The notes under the pieces were generated by a model. It was not told the DNA's origin. It saw only the letters and a program-made list of their open reading frames with translations, and did not search any database. A stretch of DNA of 64,000 nucleotides from Pleurodeles waltl (lineage: Eukaryota; Chordata; Amphibia; Caudata; Salamandridae), in assembly GCF_031143425.1 (NCBI RefSeq), contig NC_090440.1:1265901123-1265965122 (forward strand), read 5' to 3'. Of the stretch, positions 54,119 to 64,000 are shown piece by piece (the first letter of the stretch is position 1; each line of letters starts with the position of its first letter). The position numbers and the translations under genes are program-made.

Positions 54119-56974
54119 ATGTCTGGTAGGCCACGGCTTTCCAGGATGGGTGAGGAGGAATTGGGGGGATTTATATGGCTTGTTTGCCATTTCCTCCCAC
54201 TCATGCTGGAGGCTGGGGGTAGGGTGATACAGGGGTATCACATGGAGGCCCGTAAAGTCCGGTGGGGGAAGGTGCGCCATCACTTGGTCCGTGTATATGG
54301 TAGCCTAAGGAATGACCATCAACTGAAGCACTGCTGGGCTGATCCTATATCCAGGGAGCAAGATCTGCTGGACCACCTGGGAATCAGGATTGGTGGCCAT
54401 GTTGGTGAGTACAGATCAGTTACATGTGCACATTTTAAAGCTGTGTGGCGACATGTGATGATTGTTACCCAATCTGCCAGATAAGTAGCTCACTGTGTGT
54501 AATGCTAGGGAAACCTACTGGGTAATTGATGCACAATGTGAAGGAAGACAAATGCTAGCAGTCAGGTAGCTCATGTTTTCTACACATGCCGGTTGCCTGT
54601 AGCAGTATGTAATGTAGTGCTGCCTTTGTGTCAGACAAGCGACACATCAATGACGCAATTAGGACTCTACAGGTCACAATAGCCAGTGAAAAATGGATGT
54701 TGAAACATCATACCTACATATGTAGACGCCATAGCTAGACTGACATTTGTAAACCCTACATGATGCTATAAATGAGTGCTGCCTTCACGTCCATTGAAGT
54801 TAGCAATGTTGTCCACACATATGTCACATGTGTGTCTGGTTGGTGTGTATGGAAACTGACCACATAGGCTGTTTGAGTTTGAGAGGTCATGCAGTCCTCA
54901 AGTAACCAGCTTTTGGATGTCTCTCTTGGAGGCACATGATGAGATGAATGCACCCCTATATTGTTGGTGCATACTAATGGAGGTGCATCTTTGCCACCAC
55001 ATGACTGTTCAGGCCACTGCATGTGTGTAGTAGGGTGTGTAACTGTAGCAGGAGACTCATCCAATGTAAATGTTGCTCATGAATAATTCCATGCAGTATG
55101 AGCATGTGTGAAAGGGTTTCATTACTCATATCATATTCTCACATTGTCTTTGTAATTGCAATTGTTTGTCAGTGCACAGATTCTGAGTATATTCTTCCTT
55201 CCATGCTTTACAGGTGGACCTGCACCGTACACAGTGGGAGAGGTGGCTCATTTTGAGGAACCCGACAGCTACAGTGAGTGTTGCATGTGTGCTATTTTTA
55301 ATGTTTGCTGGTGATGCATGATGGACTACCGTGTGTTCAACAGAATTCAAGGTTTGATGCGCTGCCCATTCATTAGTATTGTTCTATTAGTGGGTTTTCA
55401 GTTATCACTTCATTTTGAGTTGACCTATGCTTATCCATTTCTCAGATTTTGGGTCTGTAGGCCATTCCAGTAGGGCCCGCTATGGGGAATGGGGTGAGTC
55501 ATGTGGAATACACTGGTTAATGTAAGAGTTGCTCTGGGACTTGTCTCGGACTGAGTCTGCATTTCAGACTGACATTCTTCCAGATAGCTTCTGCAAATGG
55601 CTTGTCTGAAATCTGCTGCTTCCCTAGTTAACGATGGACTGAGTACACTGTAGGTTGGATCTTCCGGGGGCATGTACTTCCACAAGTTGTACTAGAAGTG
55701 TGTGGGACTAGAGTGCAATGGCCTAGGTGTACATTCTACTCATGATCATGGGTGTTCTTGCTCCTCTGTGTCTGTAGAAAAATATGCCTCACTGGTAGTA
55801 TGTGATGTTGGCCTAAGTCAGTACATTTTGACATGTGTGGACCTTGGATAGGACAAGGTTTAGCTGACTCCGGTTTGTTGCTAGCCCTTCACTGGTGTTG
55901 TGTGTGTGGAGGCAAAAACGTGTTGAGCTTTCTAAACACTCCTGGGTGTGCATTGATTATGGGATTGTTGGATGTTCTTCCCACCCCCCCTCAAAGACTG
56001 CCATGTGTTTGGGAATAGGGTAACTAGGACTGTAGCAACCAGTATGTTACACAAACTTGTGACCATTTGAAACTTTGTCTTGAACCTAGTGTACACACTC
56101 GGTTATGGCACATGAGTTCTATACTAGCAAATCCAATTACAAATCGCAGATATTGAGGGTTGTGATTGTTATCACATACACTGACATATATAGTCAAGGC
56201 AATAGGCGGAGGAGGTGCAGCCATAATGTCAGCTGCATTACTAATTATTTTGATGAGAAGTTTAGGCTGATGTAACCCATCATGTATAGACATGTATATG
56301 CTAGGTGTGAGATGCCCTTTGTATGCAGGCTTCCCATGTACTTCCTCTGAGACTTTCAATGATCTATGTGGTGATATGAGCTGTTACAACTACAGTAAAA
56401 GTAATTTCAAATTGATCCATTGTGCTATTCCACCCAATGCATTTCCTATGGTAAATAGTTGCCCTTTCTCTTCACAGCTGCAAACATGAGTGCCGAACAG
56501 AGGCATAATTTTGAGAGGCGGGCCATGAGATACCGGCACATCCTGCAGGTGCAGTCGGGGTTCCGACGGATGGCCCGAAAATACCAGGCGGATCGGGCCT
56601 CCGGAGCATGGTGTGCCTCACCAGAGGGTGGGCCAACGTTGCCCACTACAGCCACCACCACCACAACCACCAGTTCTCCCCGAGTTGCCCCAGCAACGGC
56701 GGGGATAGTTGCCCCTGCCTCTGCAGCACGACCTGGACCCAGCAATATCAGAGCTGCAGGACAGTCCAGTGGGCTACAAACAACTCCCACACAGAGCACC
56801 TCTGCCAGCACACAGACAGCAGCAGCACCTCCAATTGACCCTGCGGCATTCCAAGTTTTAGACCGCAAAATGGACAAGTTCATTCGGAAGGTGGACAAGC
56901 TGAGCCAGGATGTGGCGTACATAAAGAAGCGGGTCAGGTCCATCAGGCGGACCCTACGGAGGGCCAACCTCTAG
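54119..56974 (+). CDS. Third gene of Harbinger B: three exons, trihelix-like head and coiled-coil tail
   Basis: Exons are 54,119-54,404 (ATG to GTGAGT donor), 55,214-55,273 (60 bp between CTTTACAG and GTGAGT) and 56,478-56,974 (after TCTCTTCACAG), all in phase, for about 280 residues. Exon 1 (MSGRPRLSRMGEEELGGF, ARKVRWGKVRHHLVRVYG, HCWADPISREQDLLDHL) has the W-hydrophobic-W spacing of a divergent Myb/trihelix domain. Exon 2 encodes GGPAPYTVGEVAHFEEP. Exon 3 has an Arg-rich part (ERRAMRYRHILQVQSGFRRM), a Thr/Ser/Ala/Pro-rich linker, then a coiled coil (VLDRKMDKFIRKVDKLSQDV) and a basic end. I do not recognise the family. A DNA-binding or transposase-assembly role is a guess from the domains and the conserved position. 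The same exon 2 length and exon 3 end occur in element A. Confidence 0.72.
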
Positions 56975-58282
56975 GACTTATATGGTCTATTTTAATTTAT
57001 CCCTCCCTTCTCTCCTCTTTCCTTTTTATCATGATAGGTGGGTTTTGGGGATTAGTGTTAGGTTAGTATAGGTTGTTAGCTTAGTTAGTGTTAGGGAGGA
57101 GGGAGGGGGGTCCTTATTCTTTCTATTTTTCATTTTTGAGTGTGTGGGTGGGTGGGTGGGGGTCAATGTTAAGATTCCTGTCTGTTTAGAAAAAAAAAAA
57201 AAAAAGAAAATTTGTTAACAAAATTATAAAATAACTGCTACTTGATCATGGCCTTGCCATCAGTGTAGGTGATTGTTGTTCTATGACATTTGTGTCCTAT
57301 GCTACACACCGAAGAAGAAAGAGGTTTAAAATGGCAGCTACCCCTGTGCTAACTTGGTAAGTATCCACCATTTGATAGAACCACCATTTGGAGTTTACAT
57401 GGCTCACTAAGGATTTGTGTTGATGAGTATGTTTTCTACATCACAAAGTGTGCTTCAAGACTTGGTATTGTGGGGAATTTATTAGGCCGGACTGCAGTGT
57501 GATGTTCAGGGACATCTTTGTAGATGAGGTGTTGTTAACACTCTTGTCTTCTTGTCTTCATTACTGACATAGACCATGTGTGCAACAATTCTGCATGACT
57601 TCCCTTCTTGGAAGTATACTCAGAAAGGGTGATTGATGCTGTGTTTAGTTGTGTTTGCTTAGATTAGACTGCATAATTTAATGTTTTAGTATTGCATGGT
57701 GCCCACAGTTATCAGCCACCATTAGTTGACTTTGATTGCTATTGATGGAGCATTATTCTGTCCGACACAGCATGATTGTGTGTGGTTTCTCCCTTCATCA
57801 GTTATTCTCGTCAGGATGGTCAGGCTATGATGCAATCCTGTCCACTGCACAGATGTATCAGACTACATGATGTCAGCACAGTTGTATTGACAAGCTACAT
57901 GGTTGTCACACAGGCACTTTTGAGTTATCTACTGCACAGTTGATGTGTCAAATTACACAGAGGCATATTAGGTGTGCAAGTGCTATTTATTGATAGGTGC
58001 TGTAGTGCAAAATGTACATTGTCCATGTTTGCTGAGTCCGTTCTAGTGCATTCTTACATGGTGATCCTACAGAAGGGGGGTGGATGATGCTCCTGACATC
58101 CTGTGGTGATGTTACAGACAGTGCAGAGGGACATGATTTGCCGATTAGTAGGAGAGAGACATTCACTGGCAATGCTGACAAGTCATAAAGTGGGTAGCAG
58201 AACAGTCATTGAGTATAGTTGTAGTGAGACTGGCAATTGACAAAATGTAGGACCTTGGTCAAAGTAGGCCATGGTGCAGAGA
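56975..58282. other. Tail-to-tail spacer between third gene and Myb-like gene in B
   Basis: About 1.3 kb where the two genes converge. It holds G-rich and T-rich stretches, an A-run at about 57,190-57,205 and no coding frame. In element A the same spacer is only about 260 bp (61,824-62,086). Confidence 0.6.
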
Positions 58283-60756
58283 CTAGTGCTTCCGGGTACT
58301 CTTCCGTGTGAATGTGATCTGTTCCATGTCTTCTTCTTCTGATGTGTGTGTTGCTGCTTTGTCCTTGTTGTTGTTGGTTGTGAAGGGGCAACACACACCT
58401 CAGTGTTAGAAGACGTGGAGTCAGACATCCCGGTGGCTGCTCCCTGTGAAGGTCTTAAGGGCAGCAAGGAGGGCCTGCTGGTTTTTGAGAATAGCAGCTA
58501 CATCACGATGGTAGGCAGCCAGGTCGGCCCCGAGGGAGTCATGATTGCATTCGTGCATGCAGTGGAAAGTTTGGGGTGAGAGGTGTTGTGGCAACTCCCT
58601 TACTGCAGTGGTGAATTCCATTATAGTTTCTTGTAGTCCTTGCAGTATGGATGTAAGGGCTTGCATAGCTGCTGCCTGATCTGCAGATGACATCATGCAC
58701 GAGCGCGCACCCTCAAGGCTGGCTGCCATATTTTGCATCCCCACCCGCACCTCCTTGGCCAGCTCCCGCTGTACTCCAACTACAGTTCTTTCAAAGCTGG
58801 TGCCAGTGTCGTCAGAGTCCTCAGCTGTGTAGGAGCTGGCAGGTCTTGCAATTGGGGTGGTGGGTGGTTCTTCTGTGATGGCTGCTTGTTCTGTGCTCCT
58901 CCTTGTGACTGAAGGTGGGGTCTGGAGGGTTTCAAGGACCTTTTGGATGGTCTCCTGGGGAATGTTTATGGGCTCGTCATCCATGTCATCAGGGAAATCA
59001 GGGACAGGCATATCAGCAGGAGATCCATGTTCCTCTGCAATGAAACAGGGTACAATTAGTGTGTCTGTGTTGTGACAATTTTGACGTAACATGCCAGCCT
59101 TTTGATGAATTTACTTTGTGACCTTGTTTGGTATTGGTATCTGCTGTCCTTCATATGGGCATTGTTATAGGCCTATTGCCCACCTGTGTGTCACATGTAT
59201 GATATTGAGTTATCAGACTTGTCTGCCTAATCGCCTCTAGGTGTTGCTTTGCAAAAATAGGGAATAGCCATCTTTTTGTCCTACTCAACCCTCCGTGTAT
59301 ATCTATTCTTATGGTGAGACCTTTCACTGGCTGTGGTTGTTCTGATTGCCCTGGCAGCACACTTGCCTCTCAGGACCTGCCCCAATCCCTGATTGTTCAC
59401 ATTGACTTAATTGTAATTGACATGTGGCATATCCTATGCATGGCAATGTTATGATGTGATATGGATGTAGACATTGTTAATGTGTCCTGCTGATGTTGGG
59501 TAATGTGTGTTTAATTGGATTGCCCTGTTTATCGTATCAATGTCCTATTTGGTCCTCTGACTGTGCAGGTGTATTTCAGTGACCAGTTGCATGTGTCCCC
59601 TCCTCAATGCTGTTGTCTGAGCAGTATGACATTTGTGATGTTGCCTGGTTAGCCAGACACGTGAAGGACCCTGACATATGCAGCATGGGTGTGTCCTTAG
59701 TGCTGTGTCGCTCCTATTGCTGTTTACTTTGGCTGATGTATGTGACAACTATGGGCATTGACATATGAGTGTACTGGGGCCTTTGTCTTGTTTCAGGAGA
59801 TTGTTGCAGATGTCATCCTCACCCCCTAATTTAGGTATGTATGTGCCATGGGGAGGTTACTGCCATTGGCTACTATTGCTGCACAGAGATCAGAGGTGGT
59901 AGAGTCAACTGTTGTTGCAGTTACATTGCAGTTGTTGTTTTGGCTAGTGGATTGCTGGTAGGGCCCTAGTTAATGTAGCAGATATTTTGGCTGACGAGTG
60001 CCAGGATGTAAGTTTGACGTAGTGGCCTTCCCTCCTGTCGAGGCTTTCCCTTAGCTCCATTGTTGTCATGACAGGATGCCCCCATGGGACTGTTGTTGGT
60101 GTTGTGTAATGTTGTGCCCCAGCTTCTGTATTGCAGGGCATGCCCCCCTGCGGTGCCCCTTTACCCATGCCACTCCATGTATATGCTGACTTACATGCAA
60201 TGTGTAGTAGGTATTTCCCCCCCTGCTTACAGTCAACATTATTGCATTATAATTCCCCATGCGACTTACCCTGCATGTGCGTTGTCTCGTGGTAGTCTGC
60301 ACTGTCCTGTCCTTGAATCCCTGTGACGATCTCCTCAGGGATGACGGCTGCGACCATCTCCTCCATGTGGTCCAGGGCCTCCTGGTGTGCTTGACTCCCC
60401 CCTCCAGTCTGCAGTGCTGCCTTCCTGTTCCTGGCCATTTTTTCCTTTGTCCTACGTTTGCAGTCATGCCAGCGTTTATTACACTTGGTGACTGTCCTGC
60501 GTACTTCAGCCACACTGTTGATCTTGTCAACAATTTGTTGCCATATGGCCTCTCTCCTACTGATTGGCAACTTAGAGGTGATAAACAGTTGGTGCTGGTG
60601 TTCCGTCACCTCTTTAACCAGGATTTCCTGCTCCTCTGCACTGAAGCAACACTTTCTTTTTTTTCTATATATGTCCTGGTTCTTGTATGGATCATCCTGG
60701 CTGGTTCCTGGTCTGCTGTCATCTTCCTGGGGTCTGTAGTGGCATCTGGGATCCAT
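58283..60756 (-). CDS. Myb/SANT-like (NAIF1-like) protein of Harbinger B, two exons
   Basis: Exon 1 is 60,756-60,270 (ATG MDPRCHYRPQ; GTAAGT donor) and exon 2 starts at 59,034 after TTTCATTGCAG. The joined frame is open to TGA 58,421, about 366 residues. The N-terminal domain reads RKKRKCCFSAEEQEILVKEV, RREAIWQQIVDKINSV, VRRTVTKCNKRWHDCKRR. Exon 2 is acidic (DFPDDMDDEPINIPQET), then helical (VGVQRELAKEVRVGMQNM). The element A copy ends with a conserved EQITFTRRSTR block. In B the matching EQITFTRKSTR is found at 58,286-58,345 beyond the stop, with a frame change between, so the C-terminus is probably frameshifted. The protein would bind transposon ends and partner the transposase, as HARBI1 and NAIF1 do. 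Confidence 0.8.
59035..60269 (-). other. Intron of the Harbinger B Myb-like gene
   Basis: About 1.2 kb. Near its 3' end it reads CACTAATTGTAC on the minus strand, the intact form of the site at which B itself inserted into A. No coding sequence is seen. Confidence 0.75.
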
Positions 60757-60789
60757 TTTGGCTCTCCTCTGCTGAAAGGGCAGTGTTCG

Positions 60790-61075
60790 CGGGTATTTTT
60801 GAAGCTATTTCGTCAAAAAAAACGGCGCTTTCCGGGTTGCGCTGTCGTAAATCGACCTACAGTCATTTACGTCGCGTTAACGTCGTTTTCCTTTACGACT
60901 TGACGCCGCGATATGCGTCCAAAAAAATGACTCCCACCTGTTGATAGCGCCGCCGTGCGTCAAAGTATAAATTTGACGCCCGCACGGCACATCGAAATGG
61001 CGTTAGCCGGCGGTAAAAAATTTTACGCAAAACTGCGGCGGCGCAGCTTTGCGTCAAAAAGTATAAATATGGCCC
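60790..61075 (-). repeat. Right terminal and subterminal region of Harbinger B
   Basis: Inverted with respect to the left end of A (31,789-32,031) and similar over about 200 bp. It is rich in GACGC/GCGTC motifs and short hairpins (CGTCAAAGTATAAATTTGACG near 60,958-60,978). It lies about 35 bp upstream of the Myb-like start codon, so it probably also contains the promoter. Confidence 0.75.
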
Positions 61076-61099
61076 CAATTGTACAATATCTCATTGCAG

Positions 61100-61823
61100 A
61101 GGATGATGGCTCTCCTGTGGATCTGACTGTCCTGGACTACCCTGATGACATGGATGACAAGCTGACAACCATCAGCCAGGAAACCTTTCAAGATGTCCTG
61201 GGAACCCTCCAGACACCACCTCCAGTCGCAAGGAGGAACACACATGTAGCAGCCACCCCAGAGGACCCACCCACTACCCCAATAGTATGACCTGTCAGCT
61301 CCAACACAGCTGAGGACTCTGATGACACTGGGACCACCTTTGAGAGGACAGATGTGGGAGTACGGCGGGAGCTGGCCAAGGAGCTGCGAGTGGGGATGCA
61401 AAATATGGCAGCCAGCCTTGAGGGGATTTGCATGTGCATGATGACATCTGCAGAACAGTCAGCAGTCCAACAATTACTACTGCAAGGACACACCACTGCA
61501 GTGAGGGAGTTGCCACAACACCTGGCCTCCCACACTGTTCACTGCATGCATGACAACAATCAGGACTCCCTCAGGGCAGACATGGCTGCCTACCACAGGG
61601 ATGTTGCTGTCATACTCAATAACAAGCAGCTCCTCCTTGCTGCAGTTATGCCCTTAATAGTTCCACAGTTGCAGCTAACGGGAATTCAGAGTCCACTTCT
61701 CCAAACACTCAAGTTTGTTTTGCCCCTTAAAACCCACCAGCATCAAGGGCAGAGGAGATGACACACACATCAGAGGATGAAGACGTGGAACAGATCACCT
61801 TCACCCGTAGGAGTACCCGGTAG
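61100..61823 (+). pseudogene. Myb/SANT-like protein, exon 2, Harbinger A
   Basis: It begins right after a TCTCATTGCAG acceptor, 24 bp from the end of Harbinger B. It matches exon 2 of the B gene throughout: YPDDMDDKLTTISQET, LQTPPPVARRN, AEDSDDTGTTFERT, ELAKELRVGMQNMAASLEG, HTVHCMHDNNQDSLRADM, and at the end EQITFTRRSTR before TAG 61,821-61,823. An in-frame TGA at 61,288-61,290 and at least one later indel break it. With exon 1 at 46,683-47,139 it formed one gene before B inserted. Confidence 0.82.
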
Positions 61824-62086
61824 CACAGCAAACAAACATATATATTTTTGTATTTTATATTTTATATATATATATATATTTTATGAAGGAATACACAAAA
61901 ACCCCAACATCAACCCCCACCCACAAACTAACATGTTATAATATAACTTTCCTCAGCCCCCAACCTATTTATCCTATCTAGACTAATAGCCTATCTAACC
62001 TATCACTAAACCCCCTAAACCCACTAATAAACAGTATAAGGAAAGAGGAGGGAGGGGACAGAAATAGGGGTGAGGCAATGCAGGAC
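61824..62086. repeat. Spacer with AT dinucleotide run, Harbinger A
   Basis: A short convergent spacer between the A Myb-like gene and its third gene, with a TA-rich low-complexity run at about 61,838-61,884. Confidence 0.6.
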
Positions 62087-62585
62087 TTAGAGGTTTGCCC
62101 TTCTCAGAGTTTTCTATATAGATTTCAGTCTCCGGCTATTGTGAGCAATGTCACGCTGGAGACTGTCCATTCTCTTCAGGACCTTCTGCATGTCCCGCTG
62201 AAGCTGCCTGAATGCGGCCATGTCCAAACCAGCTGCTCTGGTGGTCTGTGTTCCTGAAGTCATAGCAACGGCAGGTGCCGTGGTCAGGGTGGTGGAATAG
62301 ACACTGCAGCAGATGTTGTGACTGTAGCTCCAGAGGTTGAGGGTGCAGTAGGTGTGGTGGAGATACTGGTGCTCAGTTTGCCACTGCCTGCAGTTGGGGT
62401 GGTGGCAGCACCTGTTGTGGCCAATGCTGGGCCACCTTGGCTAAAAGCCCGCCATGCTCCATTGTCACTCTCCCGACGATAGTGTCTTGCCATCATTTGA
62501 AACCCAGACTCCACATCCAGGATGTGCCTGTATCGCACTGCCTGCCCCTGGAACACTCTGATTTGTACGGCATTTATGTTGGCAG
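62087..62585 (-). pseudogene. Third gene of Harbinger A, exon 3 (broken)
   Basis: The exon starts after a TTTTTTACAG acceptor (minus strand) and is 499 bp long, against 497 bp in B. It keeps the landmarks AVRYRHILDVESGFQMMARHY, GAWRAFSQGGPALATT and, at the end, KTLRRANL before TAA (62,087). Between them are a frame change near 62,284 and a premature TAG (SI-stop-KTLRRANL), so the copy is dead. The similarity to B across a Thr/Ala/Pro-rich linker and coiled coil shows this gene is a stable part of the family. Confidence 0.8.
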
Positions 62586-63774
62586 CTGTAAAAAAGAGAT
62601 AGGCAAATATTAGTGTCATCATTGTGTGATGCATGTACAGATGATAACATAACACTCTCCCTCAAATTGCATATGCAGTCCAAATCACAGTACAAATGAT
62701 AGATTGTCCCTGAGAAATGACATGGCAATGCAGCCTACCCATCAAGTATTTAACAGCACAGCAAAGCACAACAAGCTGTGTACCAAATTAATTGATCTGT
62801 GCTTTCATGTATTGCAATGTGTCACAATGCAAATGCAGCAAGTACTCAACATGTGCCAGGCCGACTAATCCATATCAACTGGATTGACTTCATGGCAAAC
62901 AAGACCTGCGATTTGTATAAGGAAATGGCAAGATGGTATCAGTTGCTAATCATAAGGGGTCAGTGTTGTTTGTGACACATGCATGGTTGAATTAGATGTC
63001 TGTCATCTACACTGTGACCATCACACCTAGCTACGTATAGTTTCTTCCTCTACCCCTGTGCCACAGGGGGAATGGGCATGCGATACATCTTCTCAACCGT
63101 CAAGGACAACCACAAAGCCTTGTCCAGCTGTACATGGATTTAGTGAGTGGGACACATATAAGGAGGCCTGCCAACTAGGAGTGAATCAACCATTGGTCAA
63201 TCACATCTACATTCATGTTTCCATTTGTGGACAACCATCAACATCAGATCTCACTGACACATTTCCTAAATCACCCACATTAATGCAGGCACACATATGG
63301 CCTTGACCTGCATGTACACCTATAACATACCACTTAAGTGCCACGTAAATGGAGTACAACTTTTGGGGCTAGATGCTGGGGGACAGTCAACTATACAGTC
63401 CTACATGTTCATTACAATACAGGGATGCGCAATTGTGTGTGGAAAACTGATGCATCACTGTCTTGTGTAAATTAGGGTATGACTTGTTGACAATATTCTG
63501 ACACTGGACCACCTCCAACTCAAATGTGGGTCTACATGTGGCTACCAATCACCTTGGTCACCTGCTCCTGCCTATTGTGCAGCTCTATACTCCCAAGATA
63601 TGACTCTCTGCTAGTGAATGTCTAACCCTTGCATGCAACACTATGTCAACCTCCAGCCAAGTCACATATTTAGGTCACGTGCCAGCTCATAATTTCTTGC
63701 AATGAGTCCAACACACAAGAGTCAATCACACAACAACTGCAATCACAACACAGAATAGACATTTTCACACTTAC
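62586..63774 (-). other. Intron 2 of the Harbinger A third gene
   Basis: About 1.2 kb between two exons matched in B (the B intron is 55,274-56,477, also about 1.2 kb). No coding frame of its own is seen. Confidence 0.7.
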
Positions 63775-63834
63775 TGGATACGTCTGGGTCCTCAAATCGA
63801 GCCACTTCGCCAATGGTACAGGGGGCCGGACCAC
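63775..63834 (-). pseudogene. Third gene of Harbinger A, exon 2
   Basis: A 60 bp exon with a TTTTACAG acceptor and GTAAGT donor on the minus strand, encoding GGPAPCTIGEVARFEDPD. B has a 60 bp exon encoding GGPAPYTVGEVAHFEEPD. The equal length and high protein similarity of such a short exon support that it is real. Exon 1 should lie beyond the window edge. Confidence 0.8.
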
Positions 63835-64000
63835 CTGTAAAACATGGAAGAGAGATACATGCTGAATGTCTGATCACTGTACAGACGTGGGAACGACATA
63901 TCACAGTGTGTGACATTTTATATGATAGAGCTACACATCAGGCATGTAGACACTCCAACAGACATACCACTGCAAACTTGGATTCACACTGTCACTCCAG
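63835..64000 (-). other. Intron 1 of the Harbinger A third gene (partial)
   Basis: Non-coding up to the window edge. By comparison with B, exon 1 is expected roughly 0.8 kb further right. Confidence 0.55.

Larger units (their letters stand above)
48357..61075 (+). mobile_element. PIF/Harbinger element B: three-gene transposon
   Basis: Ends GGGGCATATTTATACT (left) and, inverted, GGGGCCATATTTATACTT (right). It is inserted in the intron of the A Myb-like gene. The flanks read CCTAA on the left and CAATTGTAC on the right. The uninterrupted equivalent in B's own intron reads CACTAATTGTAC, so the insertion site was TAA, a typical 3-bp Harbinger target, with one later change on the right. Inside are a transposase gene (+), a third gene (+) and a Myb/SANT-like gene (-). 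The transposase and third gene are open throughout. The Myb gene is open except near its C-terminus. The copy is therefore young. Confidence 0.85.
31789..64000 (+). mobile_element. PIF/Harbinger element A (old), runs off the right edge
   Basis: Left end GGGCCATATTTATACTT at 31,789, inside the giant LTR. Its parts in this window are the terminal region (31,789-32,031), Myb-like exon 1 (46,683-47,139), Myb-like exon 2 (61,100-61,823) and two exons of the third gene on the minus strand (62,087-62,585 and 63,775-63,834). It is interrupted by a Gmr1-type element (32,032-46,610) and by Harbinger B (48,357-61,075). Stops and shifts show it is older than B. Its transposase and right end should lie beyond 64,000. 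Confidence 0.75.

Noticed and set aside
56446..56967. A 173-codon minus-strand frame
   Set aside because: Antisense shadow of exon 3 of the third gene. The plus frame has splice sites and a homologue in element A.
60259..60903. A 214-codon plus-strand frame with hydrophobic stretches
   Set aside because: Antisense of the Myb-like exon 1. The minus frame is the one conserved between elements A and B.
31789..61075. Treating 31,789 and 61,075 as the two ends of a single Harbinger element
   Set aside because: Both ends are the Myb-side type, and the exon 1/exon 2 split plus the empty-site match show that 61,075 ends B while A continues to the right.

Overview
The window looks like intergenic DNA from a very large vertebrate genome, most likely a salamander and probably a newt. 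This is inferred from the dense nesting of retroelements, the very long LTRs, the foamy-virus-like endogenous retrovirus, the Gmr1-type Ty3/gypsy elements and the PIF/Harbinger transposons. I see no host protein-coding gene, tRNA, rRNA or CRISPR array. Nearly every long open frame belongs to a mobile element.

Left part (1-5,221): hairpin-rich short repeats (about 320-926 and 1,292-1,965), then about 3.2 kb with nothing recognisable. From 5,222 to 28,715 one decayed L1-type LINE lies on the minus strand, split into three pieces by later insertions. These are an old solo LTR (5,311-7,564) and a giant LTR (7,876-26,230, target duplication GCAGT on both sides). The giant LTR is itself split by a nearly full-length APE/RT LINE (8,400-12,019) and by a foamy-like endogenous retrovirus (about 13,180-24,967). 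The retrovirus env is in turn split by a 2.1 kb solo LTR (21,336-23,468, target duplication ATGCT).

Middle part (28,729-46,615): a LINE tail is followed by a decayed Ty3/gypsy element whose protease is followed by integrase (28,966-31,546). That element is cut by another copy of the giant LTR (31,547-31,788), which is cut by Harbinger element A starting at 31,789. A is interrupted near its left end by a Gmr1-type Ty3/gypsy element on the minus strand (32,032-46,610, target duplication CCGGA), with pol order PR-IN-RT-RNaseH. The integrase of that element is cut by an 8.2 kb gag-only retrotransposon with 2.65 kb LTRs (35,330-43,522, target duplication GGTAT).

Right part (46,616-64,000): Harbinger A continues with exon 1 of a Myb/SANT-like (NAIF1-like) gene. 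Its intron was invaded by a second, younger Harbinger element B (48,357-61,075), and exon 2 of A resumes at 61,100. B carries three spliced genes: a DDE transposase (+), a third gene (+) of three exons ending in a coiled coil, and a Myb/SANT-like gene (-). The older copy A keeps the same tail-to-tail pairing of Myb gene and third gene. The third gene is therefore a regular cargo of this family, and it is the best candidate in the window for an undescribed system. A runs off the right edge, so its transposase should lie beyond 64,000.
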